A stretch of 64,000 nucleotides of DNA from Alteromonas sp047556435. Lineage in GTDB: Bacteria; Pseudomonadota; Gammaproteobacteria; Enterobacterales; Alteromonadaceae. Position 1 is the stretch's first letter. Each line of letters begins with the position of its first letter. Shown here piece after piece: positions 27,381 to 36,167 of the stretch. The position numbers and the translations under genes are program-made. The stretch covers positions 2,542,001-2,606,000 of the forward strand of contig NZ_CP180210.1 in the NCBI RefSeq assembly GCF_047556435.1. Reading direction: 5' to 3'. The notes below the pieces were generated by a model. The model searched no databases. It saw nothing but the letters and a program-made list of their open reading frames with translations, and had not been told where the DNA came from.

Positions 27381-27737
27381 GGGGCTGATTAGGATTCGAC
27401 AGGATCTAGGAAGCTGGAGGTGCATGCAGAGGTGCGGATTGCCTCTTAAAAAATCCGCTTTAAATAGTCGCAAACGACGAAAACTACGCACTAGCCGCTT
27501 AATACCCGGCATAGGCCCTTCCCCCACAGCTTTGTTTGCTAGCGTGGATCCGGAAGGTCATATAAGCAAACTAGCGAGGGAAACTCTCCTGAGGTTGAAC
27601 CGCGAAACAGTATCAGGACAGCTATTAGGAATCCTGTTTGCCGGAGTCCGAAATAGTTAAATAAAAGACAAACTAAGCATGTAGTACCAAAAGTAGACAT
27701 TTTCTGGACGCGGGTTCAAATCCCGCCAGCTCCACCA
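27381..27737 (+). ncRNA. ssrA: Transfer-messenger RNA (tmRNA, 10Sa RNA)
   Basis: tmRNA rescues ribosomes stalled on truncated messages: its alanylated tRNA-like part enters the A site with SmpB and its short frame adds a degradation tag. The 5' end GGGGCTGATTAGGATTCGAC and the 3' end GGACGCGGGTTCAAATCCCGCCAGCTCCACCA form the tRNA-like domain with acceptor and T arms. CCA is encoded (27735-27737). The resume codon GCA is at 27470, and the tag frame to TAA at 27500-27502 reads ANDENYALAA, the same as I recall for E. coli. The total of 357 bases is usual. An intrinsic terminator follows. Confidence 0.97.
27470..27502 (+). CDS. tmRNA proteolysis tag reading frame
   Basis: Within ssrA, the ten sense codons from GCA encode ANDENYALAA, followed by TAA (27500-27502). 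The TAGTC just upstream matches the known frame-setting element. The terminal ALAA is the ClpXP/ClpAP recognition end and the AANDENY part is the SspB-contacting region. Confidence 0.93.
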   Translation, partial: ANDENYALAA

Positions 27738-27745
27738 AATAAATT

Positions 27746-27773
27746 AAGGCTTGCCGCAAGGCGGGCCTTTTTT
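27746..27773 (+). terminator. Rho-independent terminator of ssrA
   Basis: The stem AAGGCTTGCC / GGCGGGCCTT (with two G-U pairs in RNA) closes a GCAA tetraloop and is followed by TTTTTT. It begins nine bases after the mature 3' end. Confidence 0.88.
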
Positions 27774-27837
27774 ATATCAGAGGGAGGGAATGTCATCGTT
27801 GATTCTTACCATCCCGGTCAATAGCAGGACGTCTTCT

Positions 27838-29352
27838 CTACAAACAAGCCACCTGATTGCGCCCATTCCCTTTTGCTTTGTATAGCGCTTTATCTGCTTT
27901 CGTTACCAACTCGCTCAATGTCAGTGACGGCCGACAAAGTTGAGTAGACACGCCAACGCTCACTGTTAGCTTATCGCTGGTGGGCGACGAGACAAACGCA
28001 ATATTTAACTGAGCGATCGCCTGCATAATGTCGCTTGCAACATGCTTCGCTTGTTCGCTATCGGTATCGGGTAAAATGATCGCAAACTCTTCCCCACCGT
28101 AGCGCGCGGCAAGGTCGTCACTGCGCTTACAACAGCTTTCCAGCGCCCGCGCTACCCTGCGCAGCGCCTCATCACCCTTTGCGTGGCCGAATGTGTCATT
28201 GAAATCTTTAAAATGATCGACATCCACCATAAGCAGGCTAATTGGTTTAAGCTCCCGACTTCCTCGCTGAATTGCTTTATCGAGACTTTCATCAAATAAC
28301 CGACGATTCGCGATTCCGGTAAGTCCATCAGAGTGAGCCAGATGTGCCAGTTGCTGATTGGCCTCCTCCAGCGCGTTTTTCATCTGATGAAGTGACAATC
28401 GGTTCGCCACGTTTTCCAGTGAATTACTCAGCATTTCGCCAATTAGCTTCAGGTACCGAACATCATACTCGCGCCATTTGTATGGGCTTCCTATGATATC
28501 GCACCCTACAAAACCAAATAGCTCGTCACTGATGTGCACCGCGACGCAAAGGACTGCCTGGATACGCTCGCGCGTAAATTCTTCCTTTTCCAGTGACGCC
28601 TCGTCAGGTAAATCTTTTACATCATCGAACTTAAACACATGGTGTTCTTTAATCACCTTTTCAAAATAAGGCAAATCCGACAAACTCACATTCTGCAGTT
28701 CGTCCTTATAGGGCTCTACCCCCGCTGCCACCCACTCATGGGTGTTATCCATGGCGCTTTTATCTTCGGAAAACTGAAACAGGTAGCAGCGATCGACGCC
28801 GCAAAACTCTCCGAATGCACCAAGGCTTCGCTCGATAAGGCTATCGAGGTTTTCAGGATGGACGTTTATAAGCTCTGAGGAAATACCGGAAAGAATGCGA
28901 CTAAACGCCAGATGATTAGCCAGCGGCGAGTTATCTGGCTGAAGAATACTGACGTCGTTATCCTGAACACTGCGAATGTGCAGAACTACCCATGACGAAC
29001 CCTTAATTTCCAAGCGCTGACCGGTAACTGCACAGTTGAGGTTTCTGGCATTACTGTTTACGCGCAAAGCCAGCTCCGTCGGCTTTCTTCCCGCGCATTT
29101 GATAAAAGGGTGTGCATCGCCTCTCAGAGGCTGTCGCGATTGCGCATCAAAAAATAACACGCTACTGAGAAAGCCGTCTTCATCAAGAGAAGCACCAAAA
29201 AGTTTCAGGCAAGCAGGATTCGCATATATCTCTCCGGTATCAACCCGTTGACACAACAGACTCACCGGTAGCTGATTAAGCATATCCCTGCATTCTATGT
29301 CACTCAACGGCAATTCCTTCGGCACTAAACAAAGACACATTAACCTTAACAT
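27838..29352 (-). CDS. PAS-GAF-GGDEF diguanylate cyclase
   Basis: A 504-residue soluble protein. The N-terminal PAS-like part (about 20-140) contains GEIYANPACLKLFGA. A GAF domain (about 160-325) contains CGVDRCYLFQFSEDKSAMDNTHEWVAAG and LFGFVGCDIIGSPYKWRE. The C-terminal GGDEF domain (about 345-500) reads HSDGLTGIANRRLFDE, DVDHFKDFNDTFGHAKGDE and RYGGEEFAIILPDTD. The intact GGEEF signature predicts active c-di-GMP synthesis. No membrane segment is seen. The start is uncertain: ATG at 29352, or a TTG at 29307 with AAGGAA upstream. It stands alone downstream of ssrA on the opposite strand. Confidence 0.88.
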   Translation of the reverse strand: MLRLMCLCLVPKELPLSDIECRDMLNQLPVSLLCQRVDTGEIYANPACLKLFGASLDEDGFLSSVLFFDAQSRQPLRGDAHPFIKCAGRKPTELALRVNSNARNLNCAVTGQRLEIKGSSWVVLHIRSVQDNDVSILQPDNSPLANHLAFSRILSGISSELINVHPENLDSLIERSLGAFGEFCGVDRCYLFQFSEDKSAMDNTHEWVAAGVEPYKDELQNVSLSDLPYFEKVIKEHHVFKFDDVKDLPDEASLEKEEFTRERIQAVLCVAVHISDELFGFVGCDIIGSPYKWREYDVRYLKLIGEMLSNSLENVANRLSLHQMKNALEEANQQLAHLAHSDGLTGIANRRLFDESLDKAIQRGSRELKPISLLMVDVDHFKDFNDTFGHAKGDEALRRVARALESCCKRSDDLAARYGGEEFAIILPDTDSEQAKHVASDIMQAIAQLNIAFVSSPTSDKLTVSVGVSTQLCRPSLTLSELVTKADKALYKAKGNGRNQVACL

Positions 29353-29564
29353 TAACTGTAGAAAAGCTTAATAGCCATGTCAGACTGACATTTTCTGTCT
29401 CTGCGCGACCCGATTATGTCTTTCTATTTTTACAAAAAATACAAATCTTGCGTATATGTCCCGGATAGCCAGCGCTGAAATTCAGGATTGCCCGTCAAAC
29501 TAAACCCTTAACGCAAGTGCCCGTATCAATTGCACAACAACCGACGCAAACAGCAGGAAGCACG

Positions 29565-30137
29565 ATGGCAATAAGTCGCATTTCAGAATTATTGGATACG
29601 CTGAAACAGGATATTGACGGAGAGTCGGTGTCAGTTGGAGAGGTGGTAAAAACGTTCAGGCAACGGGGGTTTGGTCCGCTTTTGCTGATACCGGCGCTGA
29701 TTGCATTATTCCCCACCGGCGCGATCCCAGGCGTACCCACTATCTGTGGCATTACCCTTTTTTTGGTGTGCGTACAAATTGCGCTTGGAAGTGATCACCC
29801 CTGGTTACCGCAAAAGCTGAAAAACCGCTCGATATCACACGACAAGCTCGACACCGCCATCGAACGTTCTCGGCCCTATATCGAGAAAATGGAGCGATTA
29901 CTCTCGCCTCGCATTGAGTGGCTCTCGGACTATCCTTTCACCCGTATTATCGCGATATACAGCGGCCTGTTCGCGCTGGCGATGATCCCACTGGAAGCGA
30001 TGCCTTTTGCGGCAGCGTTGCCAGCGTTTGCCATTGCACTAACCGCTGTCGGGCTCACCAGCCGCGATGGCATCTTTATTCTGGCAGGTGTTCTGCTACA
30101 GGCAGGTACTGGTTATCTGTTAATGCGGGTTATCTGA
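29565..30137 (+). CDS. ExoD family membrane protein
   Basis: About 190 residues, matching the ExoD family named after a Rhizobium protein needed for exopolysaccharide synthesis and alkaline tolerance. Visible features are the N-terminal amphipathic region ISELLDTLKQDIDGESVSVGEVV, the FGPLLLIPALIALFPTGAIPGVPT motif, and three or four membrane helices. ATG at 29565 is preferred over an upstream start at 29517 because AGGAAG lies just before it. The 3' end overlaps the convergent EVE-domain gene by eight bases. Family assignment good; the cellular role is unclear. Confidence 0.82.
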   Translation: MAISRISELLDTLKQDIDGESVSVGEVVKTFRQRGFGPLLLIPALIALFPTGAIPGVPTICGITLFLVCVQIALGSDHPWLPQKLKNRSISHDKLDTAIERSRPYIEKMERLLSPRIEWLSDYPFTRIIAIYSGLFALAMIPLEAMPFAAALPAFAIALTAVGLTSRDGIFILAGVLLQAGTGYLLMRVI

Positions 30138-30603
30138 CGCCTTTGGTCGCAAGCTGGTACAGTCGGCTCCACTCCTGAGACTGCACTGGCATGATGGAGA
30201 GCCGCCCCCCCTTTTTAACCAGCCCGATTTCAGTGATGTCAGCTTGTGCTTTAATGGTTTTCAGGCTTAAAACCTGCGGAAATTTTTCTACGAATTTCAC
30301 ATCAACCCGAAACCACCTTGGCGACGCTGTAGTTGACTTTGGATCGTAATAGTCCGACTCGGGATCAAACTGCGTTGCATCCGGATAACCCGCTTTGACA
30401 ACTTCGGCAACACCGGCAATGCCCACATCCTTGCAGCTTGAGTGATAAATAAAGACCTTATCACCAACCTTTACATCATCCCGTAAAAAGTTGCGTGCCT
30501 GATAGTTTCTTACACCGTCCCACGGCTCGGTTTGATCGGGGCGGTTTTGCAAGTCTTCAATACCAAAGGCATCGGGCTCTGTTTTAAACAACCAGTAGCT
30601 CAT
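30130..30603 (-). CDS. EVE domain-containing protein (Thy28-like)
   Basis: A 157-residue protein that is entirely an EVE/PUA-like domain: MSYWLFKTEPDAFGIEDL at the start, then EPWDGVRNYQARNFLRDDVKVGDKVFIYHSSCKDVGIAGVAEVV. The segment PRWFRVDVKFVEKFPQVLSLKTIKA follows. EVE domains recognise modified bases in DNA or RNA; the ligand here is unknown. The gene is convergent with and overlaps the exoD-like gene. It has no evident partner. Confidence 0.9.
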   Translation of the reverse strand: MSYWLFKTEPDAFGIEDLQNRPDQTEPWDGVRNYQARNFLRDDVKVGDKVFIYHSSCKDVGIAGVAEVVKAGYPDATQFDPESDYYDPKSTTASPRWFRVDVKFVEKFPQVLSLKTIKAQADITEIGLVKKGGRLSIMPVQSQEWSRLYQLATKGVR

Positions 30604-30809
30604 TGTTTATTTCCCTCATACGTTGACAGTTCCGGCTTCTGCTGATTTTGCACGTAATGAACAAGACAATACACCCGATGCGTACAGTTTTTTGTATATT
30701 GTGTTGAGGTATTACGATGCGTTGGTAACGCAATATTCTGTGACGACCTTGAGAATTGCTGGCTTCGTCATTACATAAGCTTTATTGAATATTAAAATGA
30801 GAAATTGTC

Positions 30810-31238
30810 ATGAGCACTGCGACCCACTTAGTTTGCCCTTCCTGTATGGCAATCAACCGCGTACCTTCTGCCCGGCTGCAGGATGCCCCAAAATGCGGAA
30901 AATGTCAGTCACAGCTGTTACCGGCAAAGCCGCTGACCCTTGATGACAGTAATTTCCAACGCTTTATTAGCAAAAGTGACCTGCCCGTGGTGGCCGATTT
31001 CTGGGCCCCGTGGTGCGGTCCTTGTAAAGCCATGGCGCCGGCATTCGAGCAAGCTGCCGCATCGCTTACGCCGCAATGTATTCTGGTGAAGATAAATACA
31101 GAAAACGCCCGACACACCGCTGCACAGTATGGGATAAGAAGCATTCCTACCCTCATTAAATTCCAGCATGGGCAGGAAGTAAAACGTCAGGCCGGCGCTA
31201 TACCACTGCAGTCCCTCGTGCAATGGGCCCGAAACTGA
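30810..31238 (+). CDS. trxC: Thioredoxin 2
   Basis: A 142-residue cytosolic thioredoxin of the TrxC type. An N-terminal zinc finger (CPSCMAINR and CGKC, four Cys) precedes the thioredoxin fold with the active site WAPWCGPCKAMAP. The cis-Pro segment SIPTLIKFQHGQEV follows. The zinc finger distinguishes it from TrxA and is associated with peroxide-responsive disulfide reduction. The ATG follows GAGAAATTGTC. No OxyR site could be recognised in the preceding 206-base gap. Confidence 0.94.
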   Translation: MSTATHLVCPSCMAINRVPSARLQDAPKCGKCQSQLLPAKPLTLDDSNFQRFISKSDLPVVADFWAPWCGPCKAMAPAFEQAAASLTPQCILVKINTENARHTAAQYGIRSIPTLIKFQHGQEVKRQAGAIPLQSLVQWARN

Positions 31239-31303
31239 CAGACTGATTATTGTAAACAACATTAAAAAAGCAGTGCATCGGCGCGCCGGGGTATCTCCGT
31301 CGC

Positions 31304-31328
31304 ACCACACAATGCTATAATGTGTGGT
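31304..31328. promoter_or_regulatory. Inverted repeat embracing the ygiQ -10 element
   Basis: ACCACACA (31304-31311) and TGTGTGGT (31321-31328) are perfect 8-bp inverted repeats around a 9-base spacer. TATAAT (31316-31321) lies at its centre. The layout fits an operator overlapping a promoter, 25 bases before the preferred ygiQ start. Confidence 0.45.
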
Positions 31329-31352
31329 CATGCTGTAACCAGACTGAGAATT

Positions 31353-33611
31353 ATGCAAGCCACCATTAAAGCCGACCGCGGCCTCTTTTCCTATCCTAAA
31401 TACTGGCCTCACTGCTTCGGCACCGCGCCATTTTTGCCCATGTCCAAGGAAGAGATGGATGCGCTTGGCTGGGACAGCTGCGATGTCATTCTGGTTACCG
31501 GCGATGCGTATGTCGATCATCCCAGTTTTGGTATGGCCGTTATTGGCCGTGTTCTGGAAGCGCACGGTTTTCGTGTAGGCATCATTGCGCAACCCGACTG
31601 GACCAGCAAAGATGACTTCATGAAGCTGGGCAAGCCAAACCTGTATTTTGGGGTTACGGCTGGCAACATGGACTCGATGATCAACCGCTACACAGCGGAT
31701 AAAAAGCTGCGACATGACGATGCCTATACTCCCGGTAATGTCGGCGGCAAACGTCCGGACAGAGCGGTTACGGTTTATTCTCAACGCTGTCGTGAAGCCT
31801 TTAAAGGCGTGCCGGTTATAATCGGCGGTATTGAAGCCAGCCTGCGACGTATTGCCCATTATGATTACTGGAGCGAGAAAGTCCGCCGCTCGGTGCTTTT
31901 CGATTCCAAAGCCGATATGTTGTTTTTTGGTAATGCCGAACGTCCGTTAGTAGAAGTCACGCATCGCCTTGCGGCTGGAGAGAGCATTGCTGATATTACC
32001 GACGTACGCGGCACCGCTATCATCGTTAAAGAGGCGCTTCCCGAATGGCAGGGCGTCGACTCCACGTCCCTCGATCGTCCCGGCAAAATAGATCCGATTG
32101 CCAGCCCCTACCAGATGGAGCCTGAATGTGACAGTCAGGAAAAAGGCAATCCGGAAGCGACAGATTCAGCCCCCATTGTGGTGCAGCCACCCACGCGCCG
32201 AAAGCCGTGGGAAAACGTCTACGTTAAGCTACCGGCTTTCGAGACGGTGAAAGACAACAAAATGTTGTATGCACACACCTCGCGAATTTTACACCAGGAA
32301 ACGAACCCTGGTTGTGCCCGCGCGCTGATGCAGCGCCATGGCGACCGTCATATCTGGATAAATCCTCCGGCGATGCCGCTGGAAACAGAAGAAATGGATG
32401 CGCTATTTGATTTGCCCTACCAGCGCATTCCACACCCGGTGTACGGCGATGCAAAGATTCCAGCCTATGACATGATCCGCTTTAGTGTAAATATCATGCG
32501 AGGCTGTTACGGCGGCTGTACTTTCTGTTCTATCACTGAGCATGAAGGCCGTATTATTCAAAGCCGCTCTGAAGACTCTATCATTCGCGAAATTGAACAA
32601 ATTCGTGATACTGTGCCCGGATTCACCGGGGTCATTTCTGACCTGGGCGGCCCCACGGCGAATATGTACCGGTTACGCTGTAAAAGCCCGAAGGCAGAAG
32701 CGACCTGCCGTCGCCCTTCTTGCGTGTATCCCAGCATTTGTGCCCACATGGACACCGATCATAAACCCACCATCGACTTATACCGCCGTGCCCGCAACCT
32801 GCCAGGTATTAAAAAGATCCTGATTGCCTCAGGCGTGCGTTACGACCTGGCAGTGGAAGATCCGGAATACGTAAAAGAACTGGCGCTGCATCACGTCGGT
32901 GGCTACCTGAAAATTGCCCCGGAACACACCGAAGAAGGCCCGCTGTCAAAAATGATGAAGCCGGGCATGGGCAGCTATTATCAGTTTAAAGAACTGTTCG
33001 ACAAGTACTCTCAGGAAGCCGGCAAGAAGCAATACCTTATCCCTTACTTTATTGCGTCGCATCCCGGAACGACCGATGAAGACATGCTGAGTCTGGCTAT
33101 CTGGCTGAAAGAAAATAAATTTAAGCTCGATCAGGTGCAAAATTTCTATCCATCCCCCATGGCGACGGCGACGACCATGTATCACACCGAAGTCGATTCT
33201 TCGAAGAAAGTGAAGAAAGACAGCGAGCATGTGCCCTCAGCAAAAGGTGAAATACATCGTCGTCTGCATAAGGCCATGCTGCGCTATCACGATCCGAAGA
33301 ACTTTGCGCAAATTCGTGAGGCACTGGTAAAAATGGGGCGGGAAGATTTAATTGGTCGCGGCCCTCAGCACCTGGTACCGCCGGAAACCGCCAACGAGAA
33401 ACGTCAGAAAGCCCAAAAAGGTAAACGCGGCGAGCGGGCACTTAGCAAGCATACCGGTTTGCCACCCAATTTTCAGGGACGGGGAAAAAACCGAAGCAAG
33501 AACGCCGGCAGGCCAGCCAATGCCACCTCAAATGGCGCTGATAACAAAGGTGGCCGTGCAAGTGGTAAGCCGTCGCATTCGCAAAACGGGAAAGCGACAG
33601 CTAAACGTTAG
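31353..33611 (+). CDS. ygiQ: YgiQ family radical SAM protein
   Basis: About 752 residues, colinear with E. coli YgiQ. The N-terminal part contains GWDSCDVILVTGDAYVDHPSFG and GGIEASLRRIAHYDYWS. The radical SAM core has the [4Fe-4S] cluster motif CYGGCTFCSI (CxxxCxxC) and the downstream CRRPSCVYPSIC Cys cluster. The C-terminal tail from about residue 670 is Lys/Arg/Asn/Gly-rich and probably disordered. The reaction is unknown. ATG at 31353 is preferred because it matches the YgiQ start, while ATG at 31320 lies inside a -10 element. The stop overlaps the convergent cupin gene by four bases. Confidence 0.93.
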   Translation: MQATIKADRGLFSYPKYWPHCFGTAPFLPMSKEEMDALGWDSCDVILVTGDAYVDHPSFGMAVIGRVLEAHGFRVGIIAQPDWTSKDDFMKLGKPNLYFGVTAGNMDSMINRYTADKKLRHDDAYTPGNVGGKRPDRAVTVYSQRCREAFKGVPVIIGGIEASLRRIAHYDYWSEKVRRSVLFDSKADMLFFGNAERPLVEVTHRLAAGESIADITDVRGTAIIVKEALPEWQGVDSTSLDRPGKIDPIASPYQMEPECDSQEKGNPEATDSAPIVVQPPTRRKPWENVYVKLPAFETVKDNKMLYAHTSRILHQETNPGCARALMQRHGDRHIWINPPAMPLETEEMDALFDLPYQRIPHPVYGDAKIPAYDMIRFSVNIMRGCYGGCTFCSITEHEGRIIQSRSEDSIIREIEQIRDTVPGFTGVISDLGGPTANMYRLRCKSPKAEATCRRPSCVYPSICAHMDTDHKPTIDLYRRARNLPGIKKILIASGVRYDLAVEDPEYVKELALHHVGGYLKIAPEHTEEGPLSKMMKPGMGSYYQFKELFDKYSQEAGKKQYLIPYFIASHPGTTDEDMLSLAIWLKENKFKLDQVQNFYPSPMATATTMYHTEVDSSKKVKKDSEHVPSAKGEIHRRLHKAMLRYHDPKNFAQIREALVKMGREDLIGRGPQHLVPPETANEKRQKAQKGKRGERALSKHTGLPPNFQGRGKNRSKNAGRPANATSNGADNKGGRASGKPSHSQNGKATAKR

Positions 33612-34057
33612 TGACTCTGGGTTGATTCTGGTTCGGGTGGCACAGGGTTGTTTTTACTGTGCCACTTAAACACCACGAAAATCAGCGGCTCATCACCGGT
33701 ATTTTTTACGCCATGTTCATCCCAGGGTGAGGCATACAGCATGTCTCCGGTAGAGGCTTTGAACGTTTCCCCTTTTACGCTCCACTCTCCTTCCCCCTGC
33801 GTTATCACCAGATACTCTTCATCTGCGTGCACATGGGGCGGATGAATTTCGTATCCAGGCTGGATCACCGCCATACCGGTTAAGGTTTTCTCTACGCCAT
33901 AAGACTCACCGGTGAAGTAGCTGTAGAACACCCAGCCCTCGCCCTTGTCTGCAGCGGCGTCTGCGCGAGTCACTACGCTGGTGTCAATTTGCTGCGCTGT
34001 TGCACTGAGTACAAAAAGCCCTGCGCAAAGAACAAACATAAAATGTTTCGCTTTCAT
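33608..34057 (-). CDS. Exported cupin-domain protein
   Basis: A 149-residue protein with a signal peptide (HFMFVLCAGLFVLSATAQ) and one cupin barrel. The barrel shows the two motifs HPPHVHADEEYLVITQGEG (first His pair and Glu) and GDMLYASPWDEHGVKN (second His), so it should bind a metal. It would be periplasmic. Function is unknown. It lies downstream of the iron-uptake operon on the same strand, but the terminator at 34099-34122 separates them, so co-regulation is unproven. Confidence 0.83.
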   Translation of the reverse strand: MKAKHFMFVLCAGLFVLSATAQQIDTSVVTRADAAADKGEGWVFYSYFTGESYGVEKTLTGMAVIQPGYEIHPPHVHADEEYLVITQGEGEWSVKGETFKASTGDMLYASPWDEHGVKNTGDEPLIFVVFKWHSKNNPVPPEPESTQSH

Positions 34058-34098
34058 GCTGCAACGATTCCTTATTAACTGGTTTATCTGCCATTAAA

Positions 34099-34122
34099 AA
34101 CGCTGCGAATTTCGCAGCGTTC
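34099..34122 (-). terminator. Terminator of the iron-uptake operon
   Basis: A strong stem AACGCTGCG / CGCAGCGTT around a 5-base loop is followed on the minus strand by a T run (reading into 34094). It lies 46-69 bases after the PepSY gene stop. Confidence 0.82.
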
Positions 34123-34167
34123 TAATACATTGCCAGATAATACTGTGCTTAGCTATTACGTAAATGG

Positions 34168-35604
34168 TTAACCCTGTTGTGTTTGAAAGTGACGGCTTGC
34201 AGAAAACTGCCGTAACGTAAATGCCCGGCGCAGGGCCCACAGCGCAAACAGGAACATGGGTACATTCAGCTGCAATGCCGCCACAGAAAGTGAATCTGCA
34301 CCATGTACCGATAAGTAGACTATCAGCATGGCCAATACACTCACACCTGCAACGGTGAACCAGAATGACTGACCACATCGCTCTACGGCGACCGATACTA
34401 CAAGATTAACCAGCATCAGCGCCCAGAAAACCGCTATCAGCGATTCCTCAGAAACTAGGCTTACCGCAGCCGTTATCGCCAGGCTGCTTATACTGCCCCA
34501 GACCATGGCATACCAGATACGGGTTAATCTGGGCGGGTTGGCTTTTTTCGCCAGCCAGATTTCCATGCCGCTAACACAAAGTACCGTAAGCATAATTCCC
34601 AGCACGAAATACAGCAGCTTACTGGGTACGCCAGCAAAATCGCCGAAGTGCAGACGATACATCGAATACACCAGTTGCTTACCCCAGTGCCCGCCCTGAT
34701 ACCCCGCGGTGCCCAGGAACTCGCCCTGTGAGTCAAACCGGTAGTTTTCTGAGTAAATCATTTTTCTGGGCGCTTTCGCGTAGATTTCAATAAACTGCTG
34801 CGGGCTGCCCCGCTCATGAACGGTGAGAAAAATCAGTTCATGCTCAGGGGCAAGGCTGTCCATTTGCGCAATGGCTTTGCCGATTTCAGGTGTCACCACC
34901 TCCTGCGCTAACTCAGGATCAGGCGTAAATATTTTTGCAACAGCCGCATCGCGGTCCCCATCAAAATAAAGCTGCGAAACCAGCACCACAATAAGGCCAG
35001 CCATGCCGAAGTACGCGCCGGTAACACCAATAATTAAATGAAACGGTGCCGCCCAGAGCCCAAACCGGTTATGCAAATCGATTTTATATTGCTGCCGGTT
35101 GCCTTTTCGGCGCAGCACAAAGGCATCCTTTTTAATGCGCTTATGCGCCACAATGCCCGTTACCACCAATGTACAAATGATCGCCCCAAGCGCACTGACC
35201 AGGATCATGCCCCATGAATGTGGCAGGTTAAGGTACAGGTGCAGGTCAATAAGCATTTTGGTGAAAGGCGAGCGTTCGGTCTCAAGCAACTGCCCGTCTG
35301 TGTCTGCGAAATAGGCAATATCATCATTTTCTACCACCAGTCGCGGAATACCCGAGGTTGGGAAAACGACAAACTCATGATCCGTACTTTGCGGATGCTG
35401 GGCGCGGAATGCGGCCATGGCGTTGTCGACCGTGTTCGCATCAATATCGGTCATTTCCGGTATACCGGGTTGTTCCCAGCGTTCGAATTCCTGATGAAAG
35501 ACGGCAAGAGTGCCGGACACACACACCATAAAGAGTAGAAAACTGAGAAACACACCTGCCCAGCTGTGTGCGTTCAACGCTGACTGTTTAGTTGTCTTAT
35601 TCAT
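34168..35604 (-). CDS. PepSY-associated TM helix protein, probable ferric-siderophore reductase-type
   Basis: A 478-residue membrane protein. A first membrane helix (WAGVFLSFLLFMVCVSGTLAVF) is followed by a PepSY-like periplasmic stretch. Helices with SWGMILVSALGAIICTLVVTGIV, the DLHNRFGLWAAPFHLIIGVTGAYFGMAG block, and several C-terminal helices follow. Conserved His in LHLYLNLPHSWG and DLHNRFG fit heme or metal binding seen in this family. Relatives accompany TonB siderophore receptors and are thought to reduce ferric siderophores at the inner membrane. It is the last gene of the operon with the receptor at 36168, three bases after the preceding gene. Confidence 0.85.
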   Translation of the reverse strand: MNKTTKQSALNAHSWAGVFLSFLLFMVCVSGTLAVFHQEFERWEQPGIPEMTDIDANTVDNAMAAFRAQHPQSTDHEFVVFPTSGIPRLVVENDDIAYFADTDGQLLETERSPFTKMLIDLHLYLNLPHSWGMILVSALGAIICTLVVTGIVAHKRIKKDAFVLRRKGNRQQYKIDLHNRFGLWAAPFHLIIGVTGAYFGMAGLIVVLVSQLYFDGDRDAAVAKIFTPDPELAQEVVTPEIGKAIAQMDSLAPEHELIFLTVHERGSPQQFIEIYAKAPRKMIYSENYRFDSQGEFLGTAGYQGGHWGKQLVYSMYRLHFGDFAGVPSKLLYFVLGIMLTVLCVSGMEIWLAKKANPPRLTRIWYAMVWGSISSLAITAAVSLVSEESLIAVFWALMLVNLVVSVAVERCGQSFWFTVAGVSVLAMLIVYLSVHGADSLSVAALQLNVPMFLFALWALRRAFTLRQFSASRHFQTQQG

Positions 35605-35607
35605 CGT

Positions 35608-36153
35608 TTATTTCAGTCCCGGAAGAAAAATCAGCATAAGAAGACTCACCGCGCTCAGTACAGCATAAATGATCACTGCCCGGCCTTTCGACGGCGTTGC
35701 AAGATAGTGATATGCCAGCAATCCCCAGAGAAGTGGCAGTATCACTATGATCACGGCAAGTTGCCCTGCATCAGTGAAAGGCAGTCTGACGCCCACCGCG
35801 ACAGACACCAGAAGACTGGTTGCCAGTAATCCTATCAGCACCACCAGAGCATGCCCGAGGTGTCGGACTGACAGCGCGAGACTAAACGCAACGTGTCTTG
35901 GCGCCGGGATATTCTTTGGCGCTGGCATTACCACCTGATGGCAGGCAATAAAGGGCCAGACCAACAGCGCTGGCGCGCATAGAGCGTATACCACACCAAA
36001 TTCCCACCCCTGGCTGGTTGCCCAGGCAATACAGGACAAAATGAATAACGTTAATCCCGAATAAAACCAGGCTGGCGCATGAGTGCGCCAACTCCAGTAA
36101 ACGGTTGCAATTGCAGCGACAGAAAAACCTGTCGCGATGCTCAGCGACACCAT
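35608..36153 (-). CDS. Hypothetical integral membrane protein of the iron-uptake operon
   Basis: About 181 residues with five or six hydrophobic helices (for example MVSLSIATGFSVAAIATVYW, YSGLTLFILSCIAWA, ALVVLIGLLATSLLVSVAVGV). I do not recognise a named family. The start at 36153 is chosen because AGGGAC lies eight bases before it and it begins 15 bases after the receptor stop. An upstream start at 36240 would overlap the receptor gene. It sits between a TonB siderophore receptor and a PepSY protein with almost no spacing, so a part in siderophore iron uptake is likely. Confidence 0.68.
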   Translation of the reverse strand: MVSLSIATGFSVAAIATVYWSWRTHAPAWFYSGLTLFILSCIAWATSQGWEFGVVYALCAPALLVWPFIACHQVVMPAPKNIPAPRHVAFSLALSVRHLGHALVVLIGLLATSLLVSVAVGVRLPFTDAGQLAVIIVILPLLWGLLAYHYLATPSKGRAVIIYAVLSAVSLLMLIFLPGLK

Positions 36154-36167
36154 AGTTGCAGTCCCTA

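Noticed and set aside
27381..27780. ssrA as an integration site for a phage or island
   Set aside because: ssrA 3' ends are known hot spots, but no integrase, duplicated 3' end or foreign gene follows here; the next gene is an ordinary GGDEF protein.
30918..31859. 313-codon minus-strand frame across trxC and ygiQ
   Set aside because: It lies wholly opposite two well recognised genes and the gap between them, with no protein features of its own.
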